Below are positions 63,169 to 64,000 of a stretch of DNA of 64,000 bases, one piece after another. The DNA is from Streptomyces sp. NRRL F-2664. Lineage in GTDB: Bacteria > Actinomycetota > Actinomycetes > Streptomycetales > Streptomycetaceae. Below the pieces are notes generated by a model, which ran no database searches, was not told where the DNA came from, and was given only the letters and a program-made list of their open reading frames with translations. Made by a program: the position numbers and the translations under genes. How positions within the stretch are numbered: the stretch's first letter is position 1; every line of letters begins with the position of its first letter. The DNA lies in the NCBI RefSeq assembly GCF_000719345.1, contig NZ_JOFX01000017.1, forward strand, positions 1-64,000, in the 5' to 3' direction.

Positions 63169-64000
63169 GTGACCGACGCCCAAGAGACCGCAGCAGACCT
63201 GCGCACCACCACCGGGGGCGGCCCCCCGGACGATGTCGTTGTTCCGCCCGGTGGGGTGCCGATCCCTTTGCTGGAGCCCCGTGAGGGGATCCCTCCGGTG
63301 GTCGCCGACCCCGACGCCCTCGCCGAGGTGGTCGCCGCCTTCGCCGCCGGCACCGGCCCCGTGGCCGTGGACGCCGAGCGCGCCTCCGGATACCGCTACG
63401 GCCAGCGCGCCTACCTGGTGCAGCTGCGCCGCGAGGGGGCCGGTTCCGCGCTGATCGACCCGGTGGGCTGCCCCGACCTGTCCGCACTGGGCGAGGCCCT
63501 CTCCGGCGCCGAGTGGATCCTGCACGCCGCCACCCAGGACCTGCCGTGCCTGCGGGAAATAGGCATGGTCCCCACGTCGCTGTTCGACACCGAGCTGGCG
63601 GGCCGGCTCGCCGGCTTCCCGCGGGTCGGGCTCGGCGCGATGGTCGAGAGCGTTCTCGGCTACGCCTTGGAGAAGGGCCACTCCGCCGTCGACTGGTCCA
63701 CCCGCCCGCTGCCGGAGCCGTGGCTGCGCTACGCCGCCCTGGACGTGGAACTCCTGGTCGACCTGCGGGACGCGCTGGAGAAGGAGCTGGACCGGCAGGG
63801 CAAGCTGGAGTGGGCCCGCCAGGAGTTCGAGGCGATCGCCTCCGCGCCCCCCGCCCCGCCGCGCAAGGACCCGTGGCGCCGTACGTCCGGCATGCACAAG
63901 GTGCGCCGCCGCCGGCAGATGGCGGTCGTACGGGAGCTGTGGGAGTCCCGGGACCGGATCGCGCAGCGGCGCGACGTCTCGCCGGGCAAGGTGCTGGGCG
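63169..64000 (+). CDS. rnd: Ribonuclease D-like 3'-5' exoribonuclease (partial, runs off the right edge)
   Basis: The frame starts at a GTG (63169) and is open for 277 codons to the window end. Motifs are GPVAVDAERASGYRYGQRAYLVQL (DxE, exo I), WILHAATQDLPCLREIGMVPTSLFDTELAGRL (exo II) and HSAVDWSTRPLPEPWLRYAALDVELLVDL (exo III). An HRDC-type region begins near codon 240 (KVRRRRQMAVVRELWESRDRIAQRRDV). This matches RNase D, which trims tRNA 3' ends. The missing C-terminus should hold the rest of HRDC. No stop codon is seen before 64000. Confidence 0.93.
   Translation, partial: MTDAQETAADLRTTTGGGPPDDVVVPPGGVPIPLLEPREGIPPVVADPDALAEVVAAFAAGTGPVAVDAERASGYRYGQRAYLVQLRREGAGSALIDPVGCPDLSALGEALSGAEWILHAATQDLPCLREIGMVPTSLFDTELAGRLAGFPRVGLGAMVESVLGYALEKGHSAVDWSTRPLPEPWLRYAALDVELLVDLRDALEKELDRQGKLEWARQEFEAIASAPPAPPRKDPWRRTSGMHKVRRRRQMAVVRELWESRDRIAQRRDVSPGKVLG

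Overview
The window is a 64 kb stretch of chromosome from a Streptomyces or very close relative. G+C is very high with strong third-position GC bias, GTG and TTG starts are frequent, genes overlap at stop/start pairs, and there are actinobacterial marker families: a conservon (cvn) operon, SAV2148-type HEPN protein, DUF3000, DUF1707-FHA, DUF4349 and TIGR04222. From memory the gene order resembles the S. coelicolor core-arm interval running from hemE and RNase D, through hemQ/hemG and murC, to the sulfur-assimilation genes. That comparison is recollection and was not computed.

Layout. 0-1 kb: the end of a sulfonate-type ABC permease and a sirohydrochlorin chelatase-like protein, the tail of a sulfur/siroheme cluster. 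1-10.5 kb: ketopantoate reductase, DUF1697, a macrolide-type glycosyltransferase, a FUSC transporter, a phosphotransferase, a hydrolase, an exonuclease and a HEPN protein. 10.7-20.6 kb: the glycogen-to-trehalose route (GlgX, TreY, TreZ), interleaved with an MFS transporter, a zinc carboxypeptidase carrying a TTA codon, and an FHA protein. 20.6-23.7 kb: a LysR regulator coupled to an M24 peptidase, a divergent CTP-synthase-like amidotransferase, and tRNA-His with a strong terminator. 23.7-26.8 kb: a hydrolase and a Tat-exported phospholipase C.

27.1-32.7 kb is an accessory biosynthetic operon: a KAS III-like condensing enzyme, a family 2 glycosyltransferase, an AMP-dependent ligase, a P450 and an NAD-dependent epimerase/3beta-HSD-like enzyme. 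The KAS III, ligase and reductase combination resembles the OleA/OleC/OleD logic of olefin and beta-lactone pathways. It runs tail to tail into a four-gene conservon (32.7-36.5 kb).

36.8-50.9 kb is mostly housekeeping and stress functions: a small secreted protein, MsrB, MurC, a RibD-C reductase, ZapE-like ATPase, OsmC, a P450/amidohydrolase pair, secreted proteins, a PhoX-like protein, a lipoprotein deacetylase, an AIM24/ABC operon and a Pth2-like protein. 51.1-53.5 kb holds the most interesting unit. A DUF692 (MNIO) enzyme is translationally coupled to a TIGR04222-type membrane protein whose last 66 residues are only Gly, Ser, Cys and Ala, with cysteines every 6-8 residues. This looks like a modifying enzyme next to a membrane-anchored substrate. 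53.6-61.4 kb: a secreted Tap-like peptidase and late heme genes (HemQ, HemG/CgoX, HemE), with a DUF4349 lipoprotein and a CoA-disulfide-reductase-like flavoprotein between them. 61.5-64 kb: DUF3000, an orphan LuxR-type response regulator and the start of RNase D.

No insertion sequence, integrase, phage gene, CRISPR array or rRNA gene was seen.
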